Below are positions 7,914 to 16,773 of a DNA stretch of 36,291 bases, one piece after another. Source of the DNA: Planctomycetota bacterium (GTDB taxonomy: Bacteria; Planctomycetota; E44-bin39); contig SOJX01000003.1 of the NCBI GenBank assembly GCA_004376375.1, forward strand, positions 1 through 36,291, in the 5' to 3' direction. Made by a program: the position numbers and the translations under genes. The notes under the pieces are model-generated. The model did not search any database. It was not told the DNA's origin and saw nothing but the letters and a program-made list of their open reading frames with translations. The stretch's first letter is position 1; each line of letters begins with the position of its first letter.

Positions 7914-8798
7914 ATGCGACTCGTAACAAGGGGAGACCTCGACGGCCTGACTTGCGCGGTGCTCCTCTCGACAATGGAAGATATAGAAGAGATTTTCTTC
8001 GTCCATCCTAAAGACTTGCAGGATGGCAGTGTCGATATACGCAAAGACGATGTAATCGCCAACCTGCCGTACCATCCGAACTGCGCGCTGTGGTTCGACC
8101 ATCATATCAGCGAAGCGGAAGTCGCAGAGGAGGCGAAATTCGAAGGTGAATACGGCCCGGCGCCAAGCGCCGCACGGCTCATCTACGAATATTACAGCGA
8201 TTCGAAACTCCACAGATTCACCGAACTCGTCAGCGAAACCGACCGCATGGACAGCGCCAACCTGACCCCCGACGACGTCACCAACCCCCAGCGTTTCGTC
8301 GCACTCCTCTACACGCTTGACCCGCGAACGGGCTACGGAGCGTTCAAAGAATATTTTATGGAGCTTATCGAGCTTTTGAAAGAAAAGTCGATCGAGGAAA
8401 TACTCGAGATCCCCGTGGTCAAGGGGCGGGTCGAGCGGATGCAGGAAGACGTCGAGACTTATGCGGAACTCATCCAGAAACACTCCCGCCTCGACGGAAA
8501 CGTCATCGTAATCGACCTGCGCGGGATGCGAAAAAGGCCCACCGGCAACCGGTTCCTCGAGTATACGCTCTACCCGATGGCAAACGTATCCGTGCGCTCC
8601 TTCGACGGCAAAGATGAGGAATTCGTGGTCGTCGCCGTCGGGCACTCGATATTCAACCGAACGTGCTCCGCGGACGTCGGCAACATGCTGAAAGAGTACG
8701 GCGGCGGCGGTCACAGCCGCGTTGGAAGCTGCCAGTTGTCATACGAAGAAGCTGATGGAAAAATTTTGGAAATCATATCCCGTCTGAAAGGCAAGTAA
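7914..8798 (+). CDS. DHH-family phosphoesterase
   Basis: A 294-residue cytoplasmic enzyme with the DHH superfamily signatures: TRGDLDGL at 5-12 (metal-binding Asp8 and Asp10), FDHH at 61-64, ETDRMD near 107-112, and a C-terminal GGGGHSRVGS DHHA1 nucleotide-binding loop near 265-275. Relatives include oligoribonuclease NrnA, exopolyphosphatases and RecJ. The length and simple DHH-DHHA1 layout favour an NrnA-like or exopolyphosphatase-like enzyme, but the substrate cannot be told from sequence alone. GGGAGAG sits five bases before the ATG. The gene is monocistronic: it is divergent from the NHL gene, convergent with ispG, and ends in a strong terminator. Confidence 0.85.
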   Translation: MRLVTRGDLDGLTCAVLLSTMEDIEEIFFVHPKDLQDGSVDIRKDDVIANLPYHPNCALWFDHHISEAEVAEEAKFEGEYGPAPSAARLIYEYYSDSKLHRFTELVSETDRMDSANLTPDDVTNPQRFVALLYTLDPRTGYGAFKEYFMELIELLKEKSIEEILEIPVVKGRVERMQEDVETYAELIQKHSRLDGNVIVIDLRGMRKRPTGNRFLEYTLYPMANVSVRSFDGKDEEFVVVAVGHSIFNRTCSADVGNMLKEYGGGGHSRVGSCQLSYEEADGKILEIISRLKGK

Positions 8799-8800
8799 GA

Positions 8801-8908
8801 AAGTAGGAAGGATGAAGTATAAAGGATGAAGTGAAGAGTATATTAATACTCAGTCGCCGGGCCTGCCCGGCGTGTTTTTTTTCATCCTTCAGCCTTCATA
8901 CTTCATAC
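8801..8908. repeat. Heptamer array B, inverted arms around a terminator
   Basis: The left arm (8801-8835) has five units (AAGTAGG, AAGGATG, AAGTATA, AAGGATG, AAGTGAA). The right arm (8881-8908) has four inverted units (TTCATCC, TTCAGCC, TTCATAC, TTCATAC). They flank a terminator hairpin between two convergent genes. The ispG stop codon (8903-8905) is inside the right arm. Confidence 0.85.
8855..8882 (+). terminator. Strong intrinsic terminator
   Basis: CGCCGGG (8855-8861) and CCCGGCG (8866-8872) form a 7-bp stem with a CCTG loop, followed by TG and a run of eight T. It terminates the DHH phosphoesterase gene. Confidence 0.9.
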
Positions 8909-9991
8909 TTTTTCGATTTCTTCCAGAAGCACATTTAGAAAATCTTTCGGTGCAATCCCCGTTTCACGCTTCTCCCCGCCGACGTAAAGAATGCCCTTGC
9001 CGGCCCCGATTACGAGGGCGACGTCGCACTCCACCGCCTCCCCCGGTCCGTTAACCTCGCAGCCCATTACGCCGACGACCAGGCATTTATCGATCTTGCG
9101 CACAGCGTCGCGCAACAGTATCGTAATAGGCCTGATGTCCGCGCTCGTCCGCCCGCAGGTCGGGCAGGCGATTACAACAACCCCCCCTCCCCCGAGTCCG
9201 AGCGAGCGAAGGATTTCACGCCCTGCCATGACCTCTTCGGACGAAGGACCGGTAAGCGATACGCGTATGGTGTCGCCGATGCCTTCCGCAAGCAGCGTCC
9301 CGATGCCGAGGCAGTTTCGGATAATCCCCTCCGGCGGAGGGCCCGCGGCCGTGACGCCCACGTGCAGGGGATAATCGAAAGTATCGGCGATTTTCCTGTA
9401 GACGTGAATCGTCTCCACCGGGTCCGAGCATTTCGCGGAAAGGACAAGGTTCTCAAAACCGTGCTTCTCGAACAGGCGGACGTGCTCCGTAAGGAGCTCG
9501 ACCAGGAGTTCCGGGATCGGGCGCTCCCGGTCGGCGCTGGCCGCGGGCGATTTTCCGCGCCTCCGCACCGACCCGGAGTTGACGCCGATTCTGATCGCGG
9601 CACCGTAGTTTTTCGCGCAGGCCGTAATATCTTCCAGGTCCCGCTCTTTTCGTATATTGCCCGGATTCACCCGTATCGCGTCGACGCCTGCTTCGAGGGC
9701 CGCCATGGCCAGTTTTGCGCGCAGATGAATGTCCGCCACGACCGGCATCTCCGCTGCGTTTGCGATTTCACCGGCCGCTTTCGCATCGGCCTCTTTCTGC
9801 ACCGCGATGCGGATTATGTCGCACCCGAAGTCGGCCAGCTCTTCAATCTGTCTGATGCATTCCTCAACGTTTTTCGTCGGGATTTTGAGCATGCTCTGCA
9901 CGGAGATGTCCGCACCGCCGCCGACCCGGACGTTGCCTTTCATCACCGCGCGCGTTTTCCGCCGCGGTAATCGGCTCCGATTCTCTCTCAT
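8903..9991 (-). CDS. ispG: 4-hydroxy-3-methylbut-2-enyl diphosphate synthase
   Basis: IspG (GcpE) catalyses the penultimate step of the MEP isoprenoid pathway, converting MEcPP to HMBPP with a 4Fe-4S cluster. The protein has 362 residues, the normal length for the two-domain bacterial form. N-terminal TIM-barrel strings such as MVVADIH-like 'MPVVADIHLRAKLA' and 'RVNPGNI' are present. The cluster ligands are CPTCGR (Cys276, Cys279) and MGCEVNGPGE (Cys311, Glu318). The start at 9991 is chosen because AAGGA lies six bases upstream; an ATG two codons earlier overlaps that site. A clear promoter lies at 10032-10060. The stop codon falls in a heptamer repeat. Isoprenoids made here feed quinones and the undecaprenyl carrier. 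Confidence 0.97.
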   Translation of the reverse strand: MRENRSRLPRRKTRAVMKGNVRVGGGADISVQSMLKIPTKNVEECIRQIEELADFGCDIIRIAVQKEADAKAAGEIANAAEMPVVADIHLRAKLAMAALEAGVDAIRVNPGNIRKERDLEDITACAKNYGAAIRIGVNSGSVRRRGKSPAASADRERPIPELLVELLTEHVRLFEKHGFENLVLSAKCSDPVETIHVYRKIADTFDYPLHVGVTAAGPPPEGIIRNCLGIGTLLAEGIGDTIRVSLTGPSSEEVMAGREILRSLGLGGGGVVVIACPTCGRTSADIRPITILLRDAVRKIDKCLVVGVMGCEVNGPGEAVECDVALVIGAGKGILYVGGEKRETGIAPKDFLNVLLEEIEKV

Positions 9992-10031
9992 TGCCATTCC
10001 TTAAATTCAGGCCGGAAGTGTTTACATGACC

Positions 10032-10060
10032 ATAATACGCGCTACTGACCGGCAAGTCAA
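10032..10060 (-). promoter_or_regulatory. Promoter of ispG
   Basis: On the minus strand: TTGACT (10060-10055), a 17-base spacer, TATTAT (10037-10032). The leader is about 35 nt, with AAGGA before the ATG. Confidence 0.75.
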
Positions 10061-10101
10061 GATGAAGAATACTGGAGCGGGACCATTCCTGTCTATTAAA
10101 T

Positions 10102-10132
10102 GGTATGGGCGAGCCAACGGCCCGCCCATACC
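10102..10132 (-). terminator. Terminator-like hairpin after the metalloprotease-like gene
   Basis: A 10-bp stem, GGTATGGGCG (10102-10111) with CGCCCATACC (10123-10132). On the minus strand it is followed by ATTTAATAG. The T tract is weak. Confidence 0.5.
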
Positions 10133-10175
10133 GTGGGATGGGGAGAGAAATCGGAAAACTGTTCTCAAGCCGGTT

Positions 10176-10922
10176 CTATTTGTCGCTAACGGTAACCTGA
10201 CACTCCGGTGCGTTCCCGGGGTCAGCGCCCGTATGTGTAAACGACGGGTATTGTGCAAGGATGTAAGTATCCCAGCATGGCTTGTAGTTGCTCGCCGCCT
10301 GGCAATCACTGTCGTCGCAGTAGTGCAGTATCTCACTTCCTCCTACCGTGTATACTCCCATGGCACATATGCGGCAGTCGTATTCTTCCGAGTAATACCT
10401 GCGGAATTCGCCATGGCAGAACTCGTGCAGGAACACCGTAGGAGGGGCCCTGTTGCAGATGATAAGGTAATAGCCGCGCTTGCCCATGCCGACCTCCATC
10501 CTGCCGCATGTCATGGGCGAGCCCGTTATCCCCATACCGCTCGAGATAACCTCGCATATTATGATATCGCCGGTGGATTTCCCGTCTTCCAGCGTCTGGC
10601 CCGCGCCAAGGCATATCTGCCCCTCGGTAGCCTTGTACAGGCCTTTATTGATTTCCTTGATCTGGTTCGCCTTTGCCTCGAGCTCGGCCGTGTCGACGTT
10701 GGGCTTGAGGGCCCAGTCAAAATCTATCACAACTTTGGCGCTTCCCGTTCCCGTCGGCGTGGTGCCGGTACCTGTGCCGGTGCCGGAACCTGTGCCGTTG
10801 CCCGTACCTGTGCCGCTTCCGCCACCACCGCCGCTCCCGGACCTGTCGCTTTTGCTGGTCGAGCAGGAGAAAAGTGCCAGAGCACAAATAACTAAAGTAA
10901 AGACCATTGCCTTGCTTCGCAT
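10176..10922 (-). CDS. Cys-rich lipoprotein with HExxH metalloprotease motif
   Basis: A 248-residue lipoprotein with lipobox LALFSC (Cys20), then a low-complexity Ser/Gly/Thr linker (about residues 30-62, alternating Gly-Thr) that probably spans the periplasm or cell surface. The globular part contains FLHEFCHGEF with HEFCH at 166-170, a zincin-type zinc site with two His and the catalytic Glu. The third zinc ligand is not certain. About ten Cys residues in the domain suggest disulfides outside the cytoplasm. The start at 10922 is supported by GGGAGGAG six bases upstream; an upstream in-frame ATG at 10991 lacks a site and would mask the signal peptide. The protease family and substrate are unknown. 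Confidence 0.75.
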   Translation of the reverse strand: MRSKAMVFTLVICALALFSCSTSKSDRSGSGGGGGSGTGTGNGTGSGTGTGTGTTPTGTGSAKVVIDFDWALKPNVDTAELEAKANQIKEINKGLYKATEGQICLGAGQTLEDGKSTGDIIICEVISSGMGITGSPMTCGRMEVGMGKRGYYLIICNRAPPTVFLHEFCHGEFRRYYSEEYDCRICAMGVYTVGGSEILHYCDDSDCQAASNYKPCWDTYILAQYPSFTHTGADPGNAPECQVTVSDK

Positions 10923-11433
10923 TTTATGCTCCTCCCTGAGAACTTGCGCAGTTATCATCCTCGCTATGACCATTATATCCATATTCATCACAAGTTTTCA
11001 CTGTATCGGACGTTGCATTGAAAATGATACATTGAATGGAAGTTGAAATAATGACTGATGACCGAATCCGCACCTCAATGGCGTTCTTATCCATCACAAT
11101 CCCAGGCTCTGGGCTATGTTATAACCGGAGAATCCCAGGAGGATAATAGAACGTTGAAAAGAAGACGGAATTTGAGTCCAATTCTCTTCGGTGGGATCAT
11201 TTCCAATCCACGGGGGTTTTTCAGAAATGTATTCAGCAGGAAGGATGATTTCGCGACGCGCGTCATTTCGATTACGAATTATCAATACGAGCAGGGCTGT
11301 GCCCGTTTATTGGTTGCGCTTGCCCGCCGTGTCAATATGAATACACGCGCCACTGGGTGGCGCGGCTAAATAAGACATTGAATATACAGCTATCAATAGC
11401 CGCCGGGCTTGACCGGCGGTCATATTCTTTCCC
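10923..11433. other. Intergenic region without a supported gene
   Basis: I see no convincing coding frame here. Frames of 103 codons (plus) and 63 codons (minus) exist but lack ribosome-binding sites and recognisable content. Two hairpins are present: 11346-11364 (CGCGCCAC/GTGGCGCG, 3-nt loop) and 11399-11420 (GCCGCCGG/CCGGCGGT). The upstream DNA of the lipoprotein gene contains a TATAAT on the minus strand without a good -35. Confidence 0.5.
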
Positions 11434-11463
11434 CCCGTCTCCGTGTCGCCCCGTCTCCGTGTC
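11434..11463. repeat. Heptamer array C
   Basis: Two copies of a CCCGTCT-CCGTGTC pair (11434-11447 and 11450-11463), separated by GC. The array lies just beyond the 3' end of the minus-strand gene that stops at 11493. Confidence 0.6.
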
Positions 11464-11492
11464 TATAATTTGATACCCGGTACTTCCCCTGA

Positions 11493-12944
11493 TTATTTCT
11501 TCCGCCCCGTGACCTTGGCGATTTCCTTTTTCAGCTCTTCCTCGGTGCGCGGGTACCAGTTCGGGCCGTGGAGCCGGCGCAGCATCATGATTGCATAGTC
11601 CCGCGACGTGCCGGTGTTTTCCTCGTAGCGTCTCCAGAAACTTTCCCACCAGTCCGGCGGCTCGATTTTTTCGCCGTCGTGCTCGGTCGGGCGTTTGGTC
11701 TCGCCTTCGACGACGAGGCTGCCGACGTAATCGGCCTGCTTGTAAACCTTGCTTATCTGCTCGGAAATCTCCCTCATGTCTTTTGCCGATACGACGCCGT
11801 TGGAGGTCGCCTTGTAGAACTGCACGGTTACGCGGATAGGGAACTTGGGGTCGCGCTCGATCTCGAGGTCGTCGATTTCCGTGAACGGCCCCTTGACCCT
11901 GCCGTGGCCGATGACGGCTTCTTCGACGTCGCTTTTCCTGCGTGTGAGTTTCTTCTTCTCCGGGGCGGCTGCCGTACTCTTGTCCTTCTCCTCGGGGCAT
12001 GGCATGGCACCGCCGCGGCGCATGGGATTCTTCTGCTTGAGCGGGACCTGAATGAGGAGCACCATATTCAGCCCCTTCTTTTTCGGCGGCGGCACGGAAC
12101 GGGTTTTGCCTGTCGGTTCGGCCGGCTCTTTCCTTCTGCCTATGGTGTCGCTGAGGCGCTTGCCGGTGAGGCTTGCGCGCTTTCCGTTCTTGTTGAAGAA
12201 GAGCCGCTGCCCCCAGACCTGCCCGGCCTTGAAGGTGTCGCGCTTGTTGTCGATTACGGTCACGCTCGTGCCTTCGCGCGTAACGAGTATGGTGAGGACG
12301 GCCGGGTCGCCCTTGTACGACTGGTAGTTGAAAAGCACGGGGTTGAACTCGGCCTTGCCTCTCTTCGGTATCGGGAGGAAGCATGCCTGCGCGCTGACGA
12401 GGACGTGGCTGTCGCGCTCGGCGAGGAGCGATTTTTTATCGCCTTTCCATGATTTCGGCTTCGAGAGGTATTTGCGGATATTGCCCAGGAATCCCCGAAG
12501 CGTGACCCTGGTCAGTCTTTTCCCGTCCTCGTTGCCGACGAGCAGGTAGAACTTGTCGAGCGACAGGTCGCCGGTGACGTCGGAAAAGTTCGGGTAGCGT
12601 ATGACCGGCATGCATATCAGGCGGCACTTTCTCGTGCGCGGGTTCATCTGCTGGACCTGGATTGTCATGTCGCTGATGTTGGGGCCGACGGCCGAGTTCT
12701 TGAACCGGCCCGTATCCTCCCACGTGATGTTAAGGATACTGAGGCCGTGTTTACTCGCCAGGCGCCGCGCCTGCGCATTGCTGACCATGGCCGCGGTCTC
12801 GTCGATCACTTTCTTATAAGCCATGTAAGCCCGGACATCGTTCGGAATGCGCTTCTCCTTGCCGCCGCCGAAGGCAATGGGAACAAGCGCAAATGAAAGC
12901 GAAAACAGGATTAGAAGTAAAAGGCAGGCTTTTTCTGATTTCAT
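11493..12944 (-). CDS. Secreted hypothetical protein
   Basis: A protein of about 483 residues that I do not recognise. It begins with a strong signal peptide (Lys-rich start, Leu-rich core, cleavage around IAFG). The exported part is basic and has two modules. The N-terminal one (about 25-260) contains 'NAQARRLASKHGLSILNITWEDTGR' type sequence, cut here to its idea: a conserved-looking W-E-D-T-G-R string near residue 75. A central Pro/Lys-rich linker (about 280-330) joins it to a C-terminal module ending in WWESFWRRYEENTG and LHGPNWYP. GGAG lies six bases before the ATG at 12944; the upstream start at 12974 has no site. It shares strand and exported nature with the ankyrin and HEAT genes upstream. 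Confidence 0.7.
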   Translation of the reverse strand: MKSEKACLLLLILFSLSFALVPIAFGGGKEKRIPNDVRAYMAYKKVIDETAAMVSNAQARRLASKHGLSILNITWEDTGRFKNSAVGPNISDMTIQVQQMNPRTRKCRLICMPVIRYPNFSDVTGDLSLDKFYLLVGNEDGKRLTRVTLRGFLGNIRKYLSKPKSWKGDKKSLLAERDSHVLVSAQACFLPIPKRGKAEFNPVLFNYQSYKGDPAVLTILVTREGTSVTVIDNKRDTFKAGQVWGQRLFFNKNGKRASLTGKRLSDTIGRRKEPAEPTGKTRSVPPPKKKGLNMVLLIQVPLKQKNPMRRGGAMPCPEEKDKSTAAAPEKKKLTRRKSDVEEAVIGHGRVKGPFTEIDDLEIERDPKFPIRVTVQFYKATSNGVVSAKDMREISEQISKVYKQADYVGSLVVEGETKRPTEHDGEKIEPPDWWESFWRRYEENTGTSRDYAIMMLRRLHGPNWYPRTEEELKKEIAKVTGRKK

Positions 12945-13027
12945 GTTCGACTCCTTCCATGAATATCTTACCATTATATTATATTTGACGCCATTTCTTC
13001 AGAAAAGTTCCTTTTTTTTAAAAGACG

Positions 13028-13043
13028 CCGGGCATTGCCGCGG
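13028..13043 (-). terminator. Terminator-like hairpin after the ankyrin gene
   Basis: A 6-bp stem with one bulged base (13028-13033 with 13037-13043, loop ATT). On the minus strand it is followed by CGTC and TTTT then a long A run. It lies 36 bases past the ankyrin stop codon. Confidence 0.4.
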
Positions 13044-13079
13044 CTGATTTTCTTATGCTGATTTAAGGTTAGGAAAGCG

Positions 13080-14585
13080 TTATTTCTTTTTGGGTTTCTT
13101 CTTGTACTTCTTGAGGAGATCGTAGATTTCTTTCATCGCGGGTTCGGACTTTTTTCTCTTGCTTGCGTATTCGGCCGGGGTCTGACCCTTTTCGTTCTTT
13201 ATGTCCACCTTTGCGCCGCTCTCCAGAAGGAGTTTTACTATCTCGATGCTCTTGGCCATCACGGCCACGTGCAGCGCCGTATTGCCCTCGGTGTCGCGGT
13301 CGTTAAGCCTCGCGCCCTTTTTGACGAGGAGTTCAGCTGCGCTTTTCCTTTTCTTGCGGCACGCCCAGGTGAGAGGGGCGGACTTGTAGCGGTCTTCGAC
13401 GGCATTGACGTCCGCGCCATTTTCGATCAGCACCTTCATCACCGGGGTGTTTCCCCTCAAGGCGGCCACGTGCAGGGGTTGGATGCCGTCCTTGGCCTTC
13501 GAGTCGACCTTGGCGCCTTTCTTGATGAGTGCGCGTGCGACCTCGTCGGTATAGCAGCAGGAGGCCATATGCAGCGGGCCGGAGCCGTTCCTTGTCTCCT
13601 TGATAAAGATGTTCGCGCCACGCTCTATCAGCATCAAGGCAGTGGCGCTGTGGGCGAAATATTCGGCTACGAGCAGCGGAGTGAGCCCCTCGCGCTCCTG
13701 GATGTTGATTTTGGCCCCCGCGTCGAGAAGGACCTCGGCCATCTCCTTCTGACCCTTCTCGACGGCGCCGAAAAGCGGCGTGTGTCCGTCCCGGCCGACG
13801 AAGTTTACATTCGCCCCGGCCTTGACGAGCAGGCGCACAACCTCGAGGCGGCCGTTGGAGATCGCGCCTATGAGCGGGATTTGAAACCGGCCTCCGCGGA
13901 TGTCGACTTTGGCGCCCTTTTCCAGCAGAAGCTTGACTATCTTCGCATTGCCCATCGAGGCACAGAGGTGCAGCGTAGCGACGTTTGTCTTCGTCTGCGC
14001 GTTGACGTTCGCGCCTTTCTTGATCAGGAGTTCGGCGATCTCGTCCGAGTTCTTCGGCGCCTTGGTTGAGATAATCAGGGCAGTGACACCGGTGTTTGAC
14101 GCCGCGTTGATATCGGCCTTCGCATCGAGGAGAAGCTTCACCGATTTTATGTGCCCGAGATAGGCAGCGGTAATGAGCAACGTGGAGCCGTTGATTTCTC
14201 TGGCATTGACGTCCGCGCCCTTTGCGATAAGCAGCTTGATGATTTCAATGTGTTCCTTGGATATCGCGGAGTAAAGAGGCGTGACGTGGTGCTCGTCTTT
14301 TGCATTGATGTCGGCGCCTTTTTCGAGAAGGTATTCCACTACGGCCTTTTGGCCCTTGACCGCCGCGCAGTGGAGGACCGTGAAACCCTTAAGGTCACTC
14401 GTCTGGACGCTTACACCGCTCGAGATGAGTTTCCTGACTTTTGCAAGGTCACCCTCCTGGGCCGCTTTCATCAGCGCGTTCTTGAGTTTTATGACCGCGG
14501 CGTTGTCCGCGCTTTCCCCGGCATTTGATGCGGAGCCGCAGAAGAGCACCAGAGCTATAATAGTAAGCATTATCGATTTCTTCAT
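13080..14585 (-). CDS. Exported ankyrin-repeat protein
   Basis: A 501-residue protein with a signal peptide (MKKSIMLTIIALVLFCGSAS, then cleavage near NAGES), so it acts outside the cytoplasm; a C at the end of the core could also allow lipidation. About a dozen ankyrin repeats fill residues about 30-485, with the usual 'G-TPLH-AA--G----V--LL-KGADVN' pattern (for example GNTALHVAVMAKSIEIVKLL). The C-terminus is Lys-rich (KKYKKKPKKK). Ankyrin repeats bind proteins; no enzymatic domain is attached. The ATG at 14585 follows GGGG by six bases and is preferred over the GTG one codon earlier. It has its own promoter (14617-14645). Many exported ankyrin proteins neutralise or scaffold partners, but nothing here names the partner. 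Confidence 0.88.
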   Translation of the reverse strand: MKKSIMLTIIALVLFCGSASNAGESADNAAVIKLKNALMKAAQEGDLAKVRKLISSGVSVQTSDLKGFTVLHCAAVKGQKAVVEYLLEKGADINAKDEHHVTPLYSAISKEHIEIIKLLIAKGADVNAREINGSTLLITAAYLGHIKSVKLLLDAKADINAASNTGVTALIISTKAPKNSDEIAELLIKKGANVNAQTKTNVATLHLCASMGNAKIVKLLLEKGAKVDIRGGRFQIPLIGAISNGRLEVVRLLVKAGANVNFVGRDGHTPLFGAVEKGQKEMAEVLLDAGAKINIQEREGLTPLLVAEYFAHSATALMLIERGANIFIKETRNGSGPLHMASCCYTDEVARALIKKGAKVDSKAKDGIQPLHVAALRGNTPVMKVLIENGADVNAVEDRYKSAPLTWACRKKRKSAAELLVKKGARLNDRDTEGNTALHVAVMAKSIEIVKLLLESGAKVDIKNEKGQTPAEYASKRKKSEPAMKEIYDLLKKYKKKPKKK

Positions 14586-14616
14586 CACAATCCCCTTATA
14601 TAAATATGGGTCTCAG

Positions 14617-14645
14617 ATTATGTGTTTCGCTCACACTACGGTCAA
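14617..14645 (-). promoter_or_regulatory. Promoter of the ankyrin gene
   Basis: On the minus strand: TTGACC (14645-14640), a 17-base spacer, CATAAT (14622-14617). Each hexamer has five of six consensus bases. Confidence 0.65.
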
Positions 14646-14686
14646 GGAAAAACTGTCAATCTTTGGCTCAATGATGCCCGGTATCG

Positions 14687-16765
14687 TTACTTGTCTTTGA
14701 GGTAATACCGTTCCTTCTCTCTATTCCACGCGAAGCGGTCCTTGCTTTTCTCGTACCACGCCCTCATTTCCTTTATCTGTTTCCTGCGAACGGCGCCGGT
14801 CGCCGAGAAGTCGAAACCCGGAAAATCCTGCGGCATGCGGGAGAATACTTCCATGTTGAAGCGAACGAGATAATGGAACGTCTGGTCTATCCTCGAGATG
14901 ATTCCTTCGACGGCTTTGACATTTCCCCATCGCGCAAGGGCGTAGTTGTGAAAAAACGGCAGGTAAAAATCGCTTACGTCCGCCGCTGAGGGGGCATCGA
15001 AGTTTCTTGCCTTACCACGCCACAGGAGCGCAACGCCTGCGCCCGGATTCTTCTCGCTGTCCCAGCAGACCTTGAGCGCGTAGTCGACCTCCTCGCCCTC
15101 AATGTCGGCAAGCGCAATTGCCGCGTGCAGACGCACCTTGACGTTCGTGTCATTCCCGAGCGCAGCGATGAGCGGTTCCACCACGCTTTCGCGGCCGATT
15201 TCACCAAGTGCATCGCATGCGGTCATGCGCACTACGACCTCGCGGTCCGTCCTGAGCGCGCGGGCCAGAGCCTTGACCGAGTCCTCGTCGTCCAGCCAAC
15301 CGAGGGCGCCCGCCGCGTACTGCCGGAGTCTGTAATATGACCCGCACGTGAGCGCGATAACGAGCGGCTCGACCGCACGAAGGTCCCCGATCCTCCCTAG
15401 AGCCAGTGCGGCCGTTCCCTGTACGTCGGACGAGGAGGCGTCGAAATTAGATACGTCCTCGACCGCCCTGATAAGCGCCGGAATCGCGCGAATGTCGCGC
15501 ATCATGCCAAGCGCCCGGGCGGCGCCGCTCCTTACCCGAAGGTCGGAGTCGTTCTCGAGTGCGCTGATGAGCGTAATGGTCGCGCGGTTATCGCCGATCA
15601 TGGCGAGCGAGTCGGCCGCGGACCGCCTGACCGTCGGGTCCGAGTCACCTGCCAGAACACCGAGTAGCACGTCGACCGCGCCGGAGTTCCCGATCAGCCC
15701 GAGCACCTGGGCGGAATAGTTGCGGACGTCGAAGTCGGTGTCGTTCCTGAGGGCTTCGACAAGGAGCGCAACGGCGCGGTCATCCGCGATCTTTCCCAGC
15801 GCCCGGGCCGCGCACTTCTTGGACCATGAATCCGGGTTGTTCCGGAGCGCTTTGACCAGCGGCGCCATTGCCTCCGGGTCGCCGATTCGCCCGAGCGCCT
15901 CTGCGGCTGCGTCGCGCACGTTTGAGTTGTTGTCGGCGGACAGCGCCGCGCAAAGGGGTTCGACCGCGCGCTTGTCGCGAATCTCTCCGAGCGCCTCCGC
16001 CGCGGAGCGCCTGAGCTGCCAGTCCGGTTCATTCCGGACGACTTTAATTAAGGGTTCTACCACCCGCGGGTCGTCAATTTTCCCGAGAATGTCGACGACA
16101 CACCCCCTGACCTTCGGGTCACGATCGAGTGCAAGAATAAGCGGCTTGACGGGGCAATTGCGGCCGATTGCGCCGAGTGCACGTGCAGCACACTTCCTGA
16201 CGTCCGGGTCGCCGTCGCTGCTGAGCGCCTTCAGGAGAAAGGTCACGGCCCGCCCGTCCCCGATTCTACCGAGAAGGCTGGCGGCCGTGGCCCGCAACGT
16301 TTCGTTCTTCCCGCTTTTAAGAATGTAAATGCAGATGTTGCGCCTGACCGTAGGCTCGTCCCAGAAATTCCTCCACGAAAGGTTTTCGTCGCAGGCGTAG
16401 CCCAGATCGTAGACAAGTGCGGAAGCAGTATCCGTTATCTCTGACGTCGGGCCACGCAGGATTTTTAAGATATCCGGCAGGCATTGCTGCCACATGTCGG
16501 CGTCCATCTTTTCGAGCACGAGGCACGCGGCCGTTACGCCCTTGCCGCTTTCCGAGTTGAGCCACCTTTTGAGGTACGGCATCGCCTTTTCGCCCTCCGC
16601 CGCGATTTTCTTTGCCGTAGATTCTCGTACTGAGGGATTATCCGAAGCAAGCCGCCCGACCTGGATTTTGTACCAGACAGGCTCGTACAGAATCATGCCG
16701 AGGATGAGCAACCCGAAGACGAGGACAATTCCGAGACCGAGTTTCAGATTAAAACCGATTTTCAT
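14687..16765 (-). CDS. Membrane-anchored HEAT-repeat protein
   Basis: A 692-residue protein with an N-terminal transmembrane anchor (residues about 8-30, LGLGIVLVFGLLILGMILY), then a long solenoid. Residues about 130-570 hold some fourteen 30-31-residue HEAT/PBS-lyase-type repeats of the form 'D-RVVEPLI-AL--D-D--VR--AA-ALG-IGD'. The C-terminal 100 residues are different and contain a WYEKSKDRFAW string. Such solenoids bind proteins; PBS-lyase homology refers to the repeats only, with no chromophore function implied. The start is set at 16765 because a consensus promoter puts transcription start at or just before this ATG. A TTG at 16774 lies inside the -10 box and cannot be in the transcript. 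The mRNA appears leaderless. Confidence 0.85.
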   Translation of the reverse strand: MKIGFNLKLGLGIVLVFGLLILGMILYEPVWYKIQVGRLASDNPSVRESTAKKIAAEGEKAMPYLKRWLNSESGKGVTAACLVLEKMDADMWQQCLPDILKILRGPTSEITDTASALVYDLGYACDENLSWRNFWDEPTVRRNICIYILKSGKNETLRATAASLLGRIGDGRAVTFLLKALSSDGDPDVRKCAARALGAIGRNCPVKPLILALDRDPKVRGCVVDILGKIDDPRVVEPLIKVVRNEPDWQLRRSAAEALGEIRDKRAVEPLCAALSADNNSNVRDAAAEALGRIGDPEAMAPLVKALRNNPDSWSKKCAARALGKIADDRAVALLVEALRNDTDFDVRNYSAQVLGLIGNSGAVDVLLGVLAGDSDPTVRRSAADSLAMIGDNRATITLISALENDSDLRVRSGAARALGMMRDIRAIPALIRAVEDVSNFDASSSDVQGTAALALGRIGDLRAVEPLVIALTCGSYYRLRQYAAGALGWLDDEDSVKALARALRTDREVVVRMTACDALGEIGRESVVEPLIAALGNDTNVKVRLHAAIALADIEGEEVDYALKVCWDSEKNPGAGVALLWRGKARNFDAPSAADVSDFYLPFFHNYALARWGNVKAVEGIISRIDQTFHYLVRFNMEVFSRMPQDFPGFDFSATGAVRRKQIKEMRAWYEKSKDRFAWNREKERYYLKDK

Positions 16766-16773
16766 GATTTGCA

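Noticed and set aside
7779..8714. 311-codon minus-strand frame opposite the DHH phosphoesterase
   Set aside because: The plus strand has DHH and GGGGH motifs and a ribosome-binding site; the minus frame has neither.
11058..11369. 103-codon plus-strand frame in the 10923-11433 spacer
   Set aside because: No Shine-Dalgarno, no recognisable domain, and it ends in a GC hairpin.
11332..12384. 350-codon minus-strand frame overlapping the secreted-protein gene
   Set aside because: Highly Arg/Gln-rich, typical of an out-of-frame reading; the overlapping frame has a signal peptide and GGAG.
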